Shown: in pieces, positions 11,631-21,421 of the stretch
Layout of the letters: each line of letters starts with the position of its first letter
Numbering within the stretch: position 1 is the first letter of the stretch
DNA from: Isoetes taiwanensis
Lineage: Eukaryota > Streptophyta > Lycopodiopsida > Isoetales > Isoetaceae
Length of the DNA stretch: 64,000 bases
Direction of reading: 5' to 3'
NCBI GenBank assembly: GCA_021234155.1
Contig: JAJEKV010000236.1
Location: 498,001-562,000 of the forward strand
The notes under the pieces: generated by a model
The model's database searches: none
Seen by the model: only the letters and a program-made list of their open reading frames with translations
Told to the model about the DNA's origin: nothing
Made by a program: the position numbers and the translations under genes

Positions 11631-11902
11631 TCCCTCCCTTAATTTGCTATTTATATAATGTTGTTTATTAAATATTGTCGTGTGGCACTCGTTATCAGCC
11701 CCTCTCATTTTCGAGGTTTTGTGGCGTGGCTCGCCTGAACAACCCCTCGCTTTTTCGAACGCTCTATTGTGTTTTTTTGTGTTGGTGATGTGTAGGTGCA
11801 GGGGTGATGCGCGACTTCAGTATTTTCTATAGAGCGTGGGTTTTTTTTCGAATATTTAGCAACCTTGCATTGTCCAAGCCCCTTATCGAAAGTTTATCAC
11901 TA

Positions 11903-11946
11903 GGGTTTTTCCTCAAAAACTTGAAAGGGCGAGGTTTTTTAATCCC
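11903..11946 (+). promoter_or_regulatory. LINE-type 3' UTR hairpin, left arm copy
   Basis: It reads GGGTTTTTCCTC, a loop region, GGGCGAGG, then TTTTTTAATCCC. The outer stem is CCTC/GAGG. It lies in the long inverted repeat without the usual GTGGACGTTAAAA tail nearby, so the repeat may derive from a different member of the LINE family. Confidence 0.65.
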
Positions 11947-12333
11947 GGCGATAAGCTCTCGGCAGGTAAATTAGCCAATATCTGTAGCAAATAATTTTAA
12001 TTTTTTGGGGTCCAGGTGTTATAACTGGATATTCCCTATATTTTCTCATTGTTTTGGGTAGCTTGCGATGTGCAGATACCCACTCTTTACCATTGTAGAC
12101 ACACGGCTGAGATGAATGAAAACTCAACCTCACATAGCTACCCACTCTTTACCATTGTAGACACACTGAATGAAAACTCATCAATCTGTCTACAATGGTG
12201 AAGAGTGGGTAGCTGCACATCACAAGCTACCCAAAACAATGAGAAAACATAATCCAGTTATAACACCTGGACCCCAAAAATAAAATTGTTCGCTACAGAT
12301 GTTAGCTAGTGTATCTGTCAAGAGCTTATCGTC

Positions 12334-12378
12334 GGGATTAAAAAACCTCGCCCTTTCGGGTTTTCGAGGAAAAACCCT
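12334..12378 (-). promoter_or_regulatory. LINE-type 3' UTR hairpin, right arm copy
   Basis: This is the best-preserved copy. On the minus strand the outer stem CCTCG/CGAGG encloses AAAA and an inner CCC/GGG stem with a GAAA (GNRA-type) loop, between GGGTTTTT and TTTTTTAATCCC flanks. Confidence 0.7.
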
Positions 12379-12679
12379 AGCGATAAACTCTCGATTTGGA
12401 CAACGGAAGGCTGCTAAACATTCCCAAAAAAACCCATACTCCACAGCGAATACCGAAGTTGCGCATCATCCCCTGCATCTGCACATCATCAACACAAGAA
12501 AACACAATAGAGAAAAATAAAAACCTTGGAAATGAGAAGGGTTGTTCCGGCGAGACACACCACAAAACCTCGAAAACACGAGGGGTTGATCATGGGTGCC
12601 ACGCGATAATATTTCACAAACAACATTATATAAATAACAAAATTGAGGGAGGGAGGGAGGGAGGGAGGGAAACACGGGT

Positions 12680-12850
12680 CACTGCTGAGGGATGAGAAAG
12701 CGCCGATGAGAAGCTAATGAAGAACTCTAGAAGAAATAGCAATCTCCTAACCGAATGAGTGGCCCAAAAATCCTTGCGATGCATGCATACGACGCAATGC
12801 ATGCATGCTTGTTTTGACGAAGAATCTCGATCCGCTACGCAGATCGTTTG
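12680..12850 (-). repeat. GCATGC-rich module, unit 5 (inverted, right arm)
   Basis: This is the minus-strand copy of the module, with CGATCCGCTACGCAGATCG at its outer end, GCATGCATGC runs, GAGTGGCCCAAAAATCC and GAAAGCGCCGATGAGAAG. It is the right-arm partner of unit 4. Confidence 0.75.
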
Positions 12851-12852
12851 GT

Positions 12853-12925
12853 ATTCTCGTGATGCGACTCGCATGAAACAACACCACGGGATGTCGTCGT
12901 TTCATGTGAATCGCATCACGAGAAT
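12853..12925. repeat. Perfect-length 27-bp-arm palindrome
   Basis: Arms 12853-12879 and 12899-12925 pair with two mismatches over 27 bp (core ATTCTCGTGATGCGA), around a 19-bp spacer with ACCACGGGATGTCG. The arm sequence is the same TTTCATGCGACTCGCATCAC block found at about 6887 and 11431, here in an inverted pair. It sits at the outer end of the long inverted repeat. Confidence 0.8.
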
Positions 12926-12959
12926 GTATCGTTTAACAAAGCCTTAATATTTTGACTAG

Positions 12960-14085
12960 GCATGATGTAATATACCTTTGATTACACATAGGGACTAAAG
13001 ATACACTTTCACCAGGTATGCGTAATATAAATTTTCTTACGCTTGAGATTATTCCAATGTGTGTTGACGCAAGGGTGGCATGCTTAATTAATATGCATTA
13101 ACAAATTGCTAACGCAATAGAGGGTTGCCCTCTAAGGAGGAATGTAGGCATTCATCGTAAGAAGAAATTGCTTAAAGCACATAGGTATGAAGAAACATGA
13201 GAAGCATACATGTAGAAACAAACTCTGTCCAAGAAACTTCACACAATACACAGAAACAATAATACCAGATCTCATGATTCGTTTATTTACAAGGTCCAAG
13301 TTTTATAAACCAAAAACATGGACAGATGTAAAAGGACAATTCAAAATATCAGTGCCTACTTGATTCGATCTGTAAAAAACACAATACTAGCCAAGAGCGG
13401 CTTCCACAGCTACAGAAAGCCGATTCGAGAGATCGATCTGTTGTGTTCCATGGAAGACCTCCGATAAAGCACCAGTATTCGATATCTGTGGCTGCCATTT
13501 CTGTTCAGAACAAAACGTTTTGGACAAAAAAATAGATCAACAGGGTCGATTTGATCGAACCGAAGCAAACGGAACGAGAACTGGGGATGAAGAAGCATGC
13601 AGTCTCCAAGTTCTATGGCATATTCGATGAACCACGATTAGGCAAGAAACTCTGAATTCAGGATCTTTTTTTTTTTTTGGACTATCTCTCGCCCGCCATT
13701 CAAATTATTTTGCTCTTATTCCTTTCAACACATGTGTCTACGCCATTCAAACTGTATATTCAAGGCATATTCCTAAAATAGGATTTGCCCTGGGCGCAAC
13801 CCAAAAATGAGATTACATGAAGAATGGGAGCGTTATAAGATGCATTTAGCACATACAAAATAAAACAGATTTGTGCTCTTTATTGGACTGAGAAGGTGTA
13901 CGTAAACTTGATTCCAGGCATATAAAATTTAATTTAATATGGAAACAACCATTGCCATGGCCACACCTAAAGTTTAGCCATATTATATAAAATGGAAGCA
14001 ATCAAAGTTACAACCATAGAAATATAGTTTTCTACAAATACTACATAATTATACAATAGCAATGTAAGTAGACTTCTTATTTCTT
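12960..14085. other. No gene seen
   Basis: This is AT-rich sequence with scattered stops in all frames. The minus-strand open frame at 13410-13598 has no recognisable domain. No transposon termini were found. Confidence 0.4.
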
Positions 14086-14087
14086 CG

Positions 14088-14258
14088 TGTCCGGGTGTTT
14101 GGTACCACTAGGCTTAGAACAAATATATCTCCAGTTCGAGGTTGCCCATAGTCACATTCAATGTAAGGTGGTTGGACGCAAGACCCAACAAAGCAATATT
14201 GGTGGTTGTGCATCATATATCCAATTGAATGTTGTCAATGTAGCATGACATAAAAAAT
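14088..14258 (+). mobile_element. tRNA-derived SINE, degenerate copy
   Basis: It aligns in order with the better SINE at 31150-31388: a GGTACCACTAGGCTTAG A-box region, CCAGTTCGAGGTTGCCC B-box region, CAATGTAAGGTGGTTGG, a GACCCAACAAAGCAAT block, TCCAATTGAATG and a GCATGACATAAAA end. It lacks a clear microsatellite tail. Confidence 0.65.
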
Positions 14259-14539
14259 GCTTTTTCTTCTTTAACTTTTTGGGCTTCTTGCTTAGTTCCA
14301 TAGTTCTCTAATCTAATCTAGATTATGATATGATTTATTCTTTCCAATTGATTTGTTGTCCTTCTGAATTTGATAGACAATAATGTGGAAAGTTTTGAAC
14401 ATGCCCCAAAGTTACCATGGTTTAGCATGTATATAGTTTAGGGTTTGTAGGCCTCTGCCAATATATTGGAATGAGGTCGAGATAGGTTTGGTGTTCTTTC
14501 TTCATTTGTTATGGCTCTAATGGCTGGACATCCCTTGAC

Positions 14540-14750
<211 letters not shown>

Positions 14751-14759
14751 CTTTGCTTT

Positions 14760-15355
14760 GCAGGCATGAAGTTCATTGGATTCTTTAAGGGACGTAATGA
14801 CTTGAGACTCCTATTAAAAGTGGGTAGCAAATATTTTCTCGCCAAATCTATTGTTTTTATGCCCAACAACAATCTTATTCTTAAGGTACTACTGAGAATG
14901 CCTATATTCCTTTGCTAATGTCCATTTTATAGTCATGATATAAATACGAAGTTTTATATGGATATAAGTTTGAAAAGTGGAAGACATGGCCTAATGTCCA
15001 CCGGTTGGGCACGCATAATTTTTCAGACTTGCTATTTATGGCAATTTGTAGTTGTAAATCATATAGTATATGGCATTAGGGTTTATGGGCTACCGTCTAA
15101 GGTCAATATTTTTTTGAAGGAAGGATGTTTTATTGTGGCTCAACCATCATGATCATTGAGTTTGTATGTTATACTAAATGGGTGAAAGCATGTTGGGGTG
15201 TACCACCTTTGGAACTTGCAAAAGTACCTACACTAGGTACTACAAAACTGGGTGCATTCTTATTTTCTTTTCATTAAAACTAATTCGAAAATTCAAAATG
15301 AAAGTCAAGGACATGTGAATAATCAAAAGTTAAGATAAAGATAATGCTATCGAAA
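14760..15355. other. No gene seen
   Basis: This is low-complexity intergenic DNA with no recurring motif and no conserved reading frame. Confidence 0.35.
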
Positions 15356-15359
15356 TTTT

Positions 15360-15490
15360 TATTTTGTCGTGTTATGAATTGAATTGAATAAAATTGAATT
15401 GATTTTTACCCAAACAAGGAATACAACAAGCATATTATTGCTAGGATTAAAGAACCCCAGCCTCAAAGGGTATGTGAGATGTTGTTTTTT
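15360..15490 (-). mobile_element. Degenerate LINE 3' tail
   Basis: On the minus strand a worn hairpin block (CCTTTGAGGCTGGGGTTC, TTTAATCC, about 15443-15475) precedes TTGTTTGGGTAAAAATC and an AATTC/AATTCAATTC tail. The order matches the better tails at 10.2 and 18.7 kb, but the middle block is eroded. Confidence 0.45.
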
Positions 15491-15494
15491 GGGT

Positions 15495-16990
15495 TCGAAA
15501 AAAAATTGAAATTCAGAAAACATTGGCAAGTTTATAAATAACATAACAAACTATTAAATATTGCACAAACCTCATAACTCCAAAGCAAAAATTTTCAAAT
15601 TTTTTTTGTAGCAAATGAAGAGTCCATGTTCTGGCCAGGTAGTTTGTGGCCACGAGCTTCTTTATTTTTCTTTTCCAACCAAACTACAACGAAATGAATT
15701 CCAAACTACATCTCTATCCAATACAAAGATTCTAATTCCAGCATCATCTCGAGTTTTGATACTCTTCACAGATCTGATTTTCTGATTCAACTGAATAAAG
15801 CAGAGTTCCTGAAAAAATCCTGACATATGATTCTGATGCAACTACAACCTCTACTACAGTTGTAGCAAGAGCAAGGGATTGAGAAGTAGGAGATTGAGGC
15901 TAAGTATAGCCTTTTCATATATCTAACTCCGACACTCCCTATGCTTTTGCTTCCAGCTTCAGCTGATTACCTGTATACGAGGATCAGAGGATTCTAAACA
16001 GCCCAGGAATGATATGATGAAAATATTTTTTATTTTTTATTTTTATTTTTGCAAACAACGTCCTAATTGCTCCTCTTGGATCTGAATTGACTACTACAGT
16101 CGTAGCTAAAAAGTTGTTCCTTGCTAAAAAGATGATCCATGTTGTGTCGGTTGATCCTAATCTTATGTGTCGTTGCTTCTTTTGTTCCACTTATCTTCTA
16201 CTTTTTCCCCAAACTTGTCGTTGTATCCATGTTTGGTCGCCCCTTTTATGGGTTCGTTGGCCTTCTCACATATATATTCGTTGCCTACCTTTTAATTAGA
16301 AGGATAAAGGTCCAACAAATATAAATATCGTTGCCTATCTTTTTATTTGGACCACCGCTTCATATAAAGTCATGACCCCATTTAAAATATCGTGCTTCAT
16401 ACATTCTATTCTATTCTATTCGATTCTATCCTCAAACCATGACCCCATAATGATCCCCTTTGTCTTTTCTTCAATTTTTAACTAAAACTTTTTTTCCAAA
16501 CCAAAATTTTGGTAAAAAGCATTTGTCCTTACATGGCTCAGTAAACTTGGCCTAGTTAACACACCCAAAACAAAATATAGTCAATTTTTTGCTTCCTATA
16601 AATAACCACAAAACAAATATTATTTTTTTTATTTTTTTTTATTGATATCCAACTGTAACAAAGTCAAAAAGGGAGCTTTGAATCAGCCATGTCTACTTTT
16701 TCGGCGACCACCATAGCCATAGCTTTAGCTCCTCTCATAACACACCATAGTCACTGCAGAAGTGACGGAAACAAGCTAAACAAATTCGACGTGAAAAAAA
16801 ATCAGGTCAAAAGAAAACCACAAAAACCTGTGCAATCCAAGTCCAATGATATGTAGCAGAGCAAAATCGATTCTAGATAGAGAAAAAGATGCTCTACATG
16901 CACCAAATAGGAGCACAAAATTTGAGAGGCCCGAATGCTCTGTTTTGCCCTGCAAATATTCTCTCTTCTAGCATACAAGCTAAGCATGGT
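15495..16990. other. No gene seen; one short ATTCT run
   Basis: An ATTCT microsatellite at about 16397-16430 may be the tail of an eroded retroelement, though the bases before it do not clearly match the shared 3' module. Open frames near 15984-16324 lack recognisable domains. Confidence 0.35.
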
Positions 16991-16994
16991 AATT

Positions 16995-17264
16995 TTAATT
17001 TGCTTGGATATATTCTGTTAGAACTTGCATTAGCAGATCTTTTGCTGTAACCTTTTCAAGATTTTGCAGAGCCATATTTGATAAGCAGTTTCCTGTCTTT
17101 GCAAGCTCATCAGTTGTGAAAGCTTTTTTTGGCTTTAAAAAAATCGTTTTTATCTTAGCTTGAATTATATATTGGGTTTTGTCCAATGGTCTAGGTGATA
17201 AAAACCTCTTTTTTTTTTTCATTATTTTTTTCCCAACCAAATTTTTGTAAAAAGCATTTGCCAA
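16995..17264 (-). other. Open frame of 89 codons, unrecognised
   Basis: The translation is Lys-rich at its start and has an amphipathic-looking tail (NLEKVTAKDLLMQVLTEY). It opens with poly-lysine from a poly-T tract, which argues against a real start. There is no splice context, no homologue I recognise and no conserved neighbour. It could be an eroded exon or chance. Confidence 0.15.
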
Positions 17265-17304
17265 TGTAATGGTATGATTCTAACTTGTTGTGCTCTCTTT
17301 CTTG

Positions 17305-17370
17305 TATTGGGTCCTATGGACCTTATGGTCTCTATAGATGATAAAATTCAATTCAATCCAATTCTGATGG
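17305..17370 (+). mobile_element. LINE/SINE 3' tail with ATTCA-type repeat
   Basis: TTGGGTCCTATGGACC, then ATGGTCTCTATAGATGATAAAA, then AATTCAATTCAATCC follow the general tail order. It is a short, isolated 3' end, expected for strongly 5'-truncated insertions. Confidence 0.55.
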
Positions 17371-17834
17371 AACACTTCATCTGCTTGTGCATCCATCATT
17401 CTTACTTTGAAAAGTGCCAAAGCAAGCTCTTTTTACTATCAGTTCTTGTCAATAGCATGTCTGCTCTCTACTACATATTTCTATAAAGCTTCATCTCTGT
17501 TTTATTGCTTTGCAAAACTTACATTGTTGGAAACATCATGTTTTAAATACTTATAAGCTTCTACTACTTTATATAGAGTTGTCTCATATATAACTTGCAC
17601 TGTATCCAAACTGCTTATAGCAACATAAATATCAGCTTACACTCCTTCTCGTCCATTGGTTAATCCAGGTTCGAATTGGAAGAAGAGTCATGGAATCCAC
17701 AAAAGAAAAGTATGAATTAATTGAAGTTCGAATCCTGGGGGTAGCTATATATATGATGTACATGATGTATTTGGTTAATATGTAATTTCCATGGTTTATT
17801 GATGTTTATGCTATTCTTTTACAAGAGACACGTT

Positions 17835-18343
17835 TTTGGCCTCTTCAACATTCTGCCATGAAGCGCCATCTCCACTATATCTGCAAGGTGCACCACATGG
17901 ATGATGTTAGGTATCCTATTCTTGCACTTGCCATGGCTGAATCTCCTCAGCGTTTGAAACGATGTTGGAAAGAGCATTGCACTACATGGTTTGCCCGTTG
18001 GGCTGTGCAACCAGAGCACTGCCTGATGCTTGCCAGTTCTGATCCTGAGCTTTTGCAACAATATCTCAATGGTCGTTTTTCTCAAAAGATATGGGACGCA
18101 ATTACTTTGGCCCAAGTGAAAACTGGTCATTATCATGCACACATAAATCCCATCTTGGCACCAGAGCCCCAAGCTTATTTGCTTGCTTCATTGTCCAGGA
18201 ACAAGCTTGTAGCTATTGCATCAATTCGCACGGGGTCCCACAGGCTACGGATTGAGACAGGTAGATGGGAGCGGCCGCAATTGCCGCGAGAAGCGAGACT
18301 ATGTGCCTGTTGCCAGTTGTACATGGTTTTTTTTGCTTTGTAG
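17835..18343 (+). pseudogene. LINE ORF2 C-terminal region
   Basis: The translation matches the C-terminal third of the complete LINE at 21.4 kb. AYLLASLSRNKLVAIASIRT aligns with SYLLADISRNNRMVISQLRT, followed by GSHRLRIETGRW (GxHxLxxETxRW) and PREARLCACCQ, the start of the Cys knuckle. The frame then ends in a stop within the knuckle, losing the HxxxxC half. There is no reverse transcriptase core upstream, so this is a truncated, non-functional copy of a separate subfamily. Confidence 0.75.
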
Positions 18344-18659
18344 CTATTTATATGACTATTCACCTCTAATATACATAATGTAAAAATATATGTGCCCTTT
18401 GAACAATCATGTATACAAGTTTTTTTTAGTAATTTGCACAATTGGTTAGGGTTTTTAGTACTTTTGTACATTTGGTATTTTAGAATTAGGTTTTCCAAGA
18501 CAGTGGCCAGGATGCTAGGGTTTTGGGCATATTTTAGGATATGCCCCCGACCAATGGCCGAGATTTAGTCATAAAGCAAATTTTGGCTAAATACAACATT
18601 AAAAGTTGGCTTACTTTAGAAACTTGAAATCCGCATGATTGTTGGAAGCTCCTTGAGAG

Positions 18660-18885
18660 CATTAACAATAGAATAGAATAGAATAGAATAGAATAGAATA
18701 GAATAGAATAGAATAGAATAGAATAGAATAGAATAGTTTTTTTATCGTCCACTGAGACCAATCGGCCTATGGGACCCAGAAGGAGCGCAGCAAACTTATT
18801 ACTGTCCGGGTTAAAAAACCCCCGCCCCGAAGGGTTTTCGAGGGAAAAACCGTGGCAGTAATAAGAATGCTGTCAAACTGTACAA
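18660..18885 (-). mobile_element. LINE 3' tail with hairpin and ATTCT repeat
   Basis: On the minus strand the order is complete: hairpin (18808-18851), CAGTAATAAGTTTGCTGCGC, TGGGTCCCATAGGCC, GGTCTCAGTGGACGATAAAA and about 14 ATTCT units (18667-18735). The inner stem here has a TTCG loop with CCC/GGG pairing, and the outer stem CCCTCG/CGGGGG keeps pairing through one T-G wobble. Confidence 0.85.
18808..18851 (-). promoter_or_regulatory. LINE 3' UTR hairpin, TTCG-loop variant
   Basis: Flanks GGTTTTT and TTTTTTAACCC are conserved. The stem differs from the 12334-12378 copy at several positions yet still pairs, and the GAAA loop is replaced by TTCG, another exceptionally stable RNA tetraloop. 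Confidence 0.7.
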
Positions 18886-18916
18886 GTATACATCATCATG
18901 AAATAGAGGACATGCT

Positions 18917-19470
18917 TTGTCGAATCAAAATCCATTGACACGGTTTAGTACTCTAGCGGCAATGGAAGAAAGCTTGAAATCCACACTTGATTCAAAGCTC
19001 CTTCAATGCATAAACAATGCCAGATGCTTGGTGGATCAAAAATCGTGTTTTGATGCTCTAACGACAATAGAAAAAAATAGGTACAAAAACATTTATCAAA
19101 CCATAGAGTTGGATCGAAACCAGTCTTTTAACATAGAGTGAAAACTCTCCAAGCCCTGCAACAAGATCAACACCATTTTAAGAATTATATAGTAGATTAC
19201 ATCAATGCTTGCATGTAAAGCTTCAAGAAGATTAAAAAAGACAAATGTGGCTAGACTAGAGAGTGGCACAAAAAAGTACCATGTGCACTCTGATGTATGC
19301 ATATTCATGGCAGTCGTGCTTCTCTTACTTCACATAACTCCTTTCAATGCTTGTAAAGCTAAAGAGCAAAAAGATCTTTCTGCACTCAAAAGTCGGTATT
19401 TGGCCATGCTAGAGAATATAAAGTCTATTGACTGCATCTTTAAACCAACTAAAAGATGGCGATGATGGTC
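18917..19470 (+). other. Two exon-like open frames, unrecognised
   Basis: Frames at 18917-19141 and 19205-19465 encode mildly charged, protein-like sequence (for example KSTLDSKLLQCINNARCLVD and KEQKDLSALKSRYLAMLENI). A block resembling 18962-19016 also occurs at about 18624-18667, just before the LINE tail. I do not recognise a family, so this is either an eroded gene or an old element interior. Confidence 0.2.
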
Positions 19471-19799
19471 GGATCGTGTAGTTACCATTATACAAGGAGA
19501 ACAACTCCATTAACATCCCTTGACACAACGGTGCTGGAGACTAGCAGGCGTGCTTGCAATTTCTGTATGGTGTAATGAAATATGATTACCGAGATGGAAA
19601 GAATTCTAGACAAAGTTCCTTCTTTTCAGATGGGATCGTGCAATTTAGCAGAAAATAGTCTCCACTCTTCCATCTGTACCACAAATAGTGGCTTTCCATC
19701 TTTGGGTGGTTGATGAGAATATTAAGGCTGAGCATCTGGTTCATTGTGTGCTTGAGATCCTTTTTGTTGCAAACATGTTGCCCCCTTACAAAAGTGGCC

Positions 19800-20320
19800 T
19801 TTGATGGTACTAGTGAATCAATGAAAGGCAGTATGGAAATGGGTTTGGAATAAGTTACTCCATCTCAAATTATCAGCTTCGTGGTGGCAGATCATCTATA
19901 AATGTGTGCTCGTCAATGTTTTGGTCCAAAGAGGTGCCTGCAACATCGCCTGTATGTGCTCAGAGGGATGAGATGATTGAGCATTGTTTCTTCTTGTGTC
20001 AACATGCTAGACCAACTTGGTTGTGGCTTCAGAGTCTCTTCAATTGCGATTTGAATAATCACCAGATCTTATTGGCAGTGTATCCAAGTTCTTGAGATAA
20101 TATGGCAAAGAGGGCATTTCATTTAGCTTCAACATGGATCATTTGGTCAATTTGGAAAAGAAAAGATCTATTCATTTTCAAAGGCAATAGATACCCTAAT
20201 GCTCAAGTGCTCATTAAAACTAAACAACACATTGTCAAAGCATATTTATCTTCATCGGCAAAGGACAAAGTGAAGAATTTGTATTTGGGTTCATTATCTT
20301 CAGATTAGTACTTATAAATA
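19800..20320 (+). pseudogene. L1-type LINE C-terminus (zf-RVT region), broken
   Basis: Pieces in different frames match the plant L1 C-terminal zinc-binding region: VWNKLLHLKLSASWWQ, VLVQRGACNIACMCSEG, then MIEHCFFLCQHARPTWLWL, a stop near 20093-20096, and STWIIWSIWKRKDLFIFKG. The W..W and IEHCFFLC motifs are typical of plant LINE-1 ORF2 ends. At least one frameshift (about 19960) and one stop break it. This family differs from the coiled-coil-ORF1 LINEs at 21-30 and 47-59 kb. Confidence 0.7.
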
Positions 20321-20339
20321 ACCCATATAGATATTGTAC

Positions 20340-21100
20340 GTTGCAAGGTGGCGGGTGGTTTTGCTTTGGCGGATAATTTCTCCACCGTGTTTTCAGTGCT
20401 CCATCTATGTCTCTAATTTCTTCTTAATAACAAAATTTCAAAACAACTCCACTAACATGTACATGCATTACATGCGTAAAGTAATGCAACATCCTTGCTT
20501 GAATGACCTTCCACCTCTGTCTCTACAACTCCTATAATGAATGTAGATTTAGATATGGCAACTCTAGAACTTTTTATCAATCTGATGTTGGGCCTCTTAT
20601 GTCATTGTTCATTTGGATGGATATGTTCACACTCCCACTTCAACATCTGTGAATAGTATTTTGACTTAGAGGTTTACAAGGAGGCCTCTATGGTGGTATG
20701 CCTACTATGGCCAACAAATGAGGTGAGGATAAATTCTATAAGCTATGTCCATCTCAAGATAGCATGTCATGTGCCAGTCGTAGAATGCTCCGAGTGAATA
20801 ATACATGTCTAGTCACAGAGTGCTGGTGATGAGTGATGGACTTGTATATCTAGAGCATTAAAAGGTTATATGGAGTATCCAATTGATATTTTTAGTCGGG
20901 GGATTCGCTTTTAAAATGGTGCTATAAGTTATCCGCGTTCCTCAAGTTGGAATGAACTCCTTATAAGGATTCCCTATGAAGAAAAATCTCCCCTATATAG
21001 TTCTGTATTTTTTCAAATTTTATACCCTTACCTTAGATTTGTCCCATAACATTTTTTTAATTACGGTAACCTTATAGCACTTATAGGATGTCTTCATATA
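20340..21100. other. No gene seen
   Basis: This is unassigned AT-rich DNA. Repeated AGAGTGCTGG/AGAATGCTCC-type words near 20770-20830 are too short to define a repeat. Confidence 0.35.
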
Positions 21101-21104
21101 CCTC

Positions 21105-21185
21105 TTCCCTTCATTGGGTCCCATAGGCCGATTAGTCTCTGTGGACGATAAAAGTCATTCTACTCTATTCTATTCTATTCTTAAA
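21105..21185 (+). mobile_element. LINE/SINE 3' tail with ATTCT repeat
   Basis: TTGGGTCCCATAGGCCGATT, GTCTCTGTGGACGATAAAAG and an ATTCT tail follow the standard order on the plus strand. It lies just beyond the 3' end of the minus-strand LINE at 21.36 kb. Confidence 0.7.
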
Positions 21186-21421
21186 TTTACAATTTCAAAA
21201 CTAAAAAAACTTATATGATGCCTTACATATACGTATGACAATACATAGTTAAAAAACCCTTCTAATATCTTACATGTTTTTTAAGGTTCAATAATGTGAA
21301 CCCCTTTTTATTTTTAGATCTCCTACCATTATGTATCTTTCATAATCATAATGTATTATCACGCCATTTTAGACCCCCAGGCCCATATGGCAAAAATTAC
21401 ATCGTCAATACTTTTGAGGTG

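Larger units (their letters stand above)
7161..11680 (+). repeat. Tandem segmental duplication, copy B
   Basis: This is the downstream copy of 1510-7140. It lacks the LINE fragment and the MITE of copy A but has a greatly expanded ATTCT tract (10196-10306). A short ATTCT run at about 7808-7826 follows GGACGATAAAATCAT, which resembles a LINE tail; copy A shows no such run. No convincing gene is present. Confidence 0.9.
11425..12926. repeat. Long inverted repeat (two arms of about 0.7 kb)
   Basis: The left arm is about 11425-12101 and the right arm about 12187-12926. Read on the minus strand, the right arm repeats the left arm in order: the TTTCATGCGACTCGCATCAC end, the GCATGC module, a TCCC-repeat tract (AGGG in the right arm at 12645-12670), TTGTGGCGTGGCTCGCC, the LINE-type hairpin, GGGGTCCAGGTGTTATAAC and TCATTGTTTTGGGTAGC. 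The roughly 85-bp centre holds an extra direct duplicate of a TACCCACTCTTTACCATTG block. A foldback element or an inverted duplication would explain it. No protein is encoded. Confidence 0.9.

Noticed and set aside
12334-12378. Rho-independent terminator (GC hairpin followed by a T run)
   Set aside because: The organism is a eukaryote, and the same structure recurs at LINE 3' UTRs with sequence on both sides conserved.
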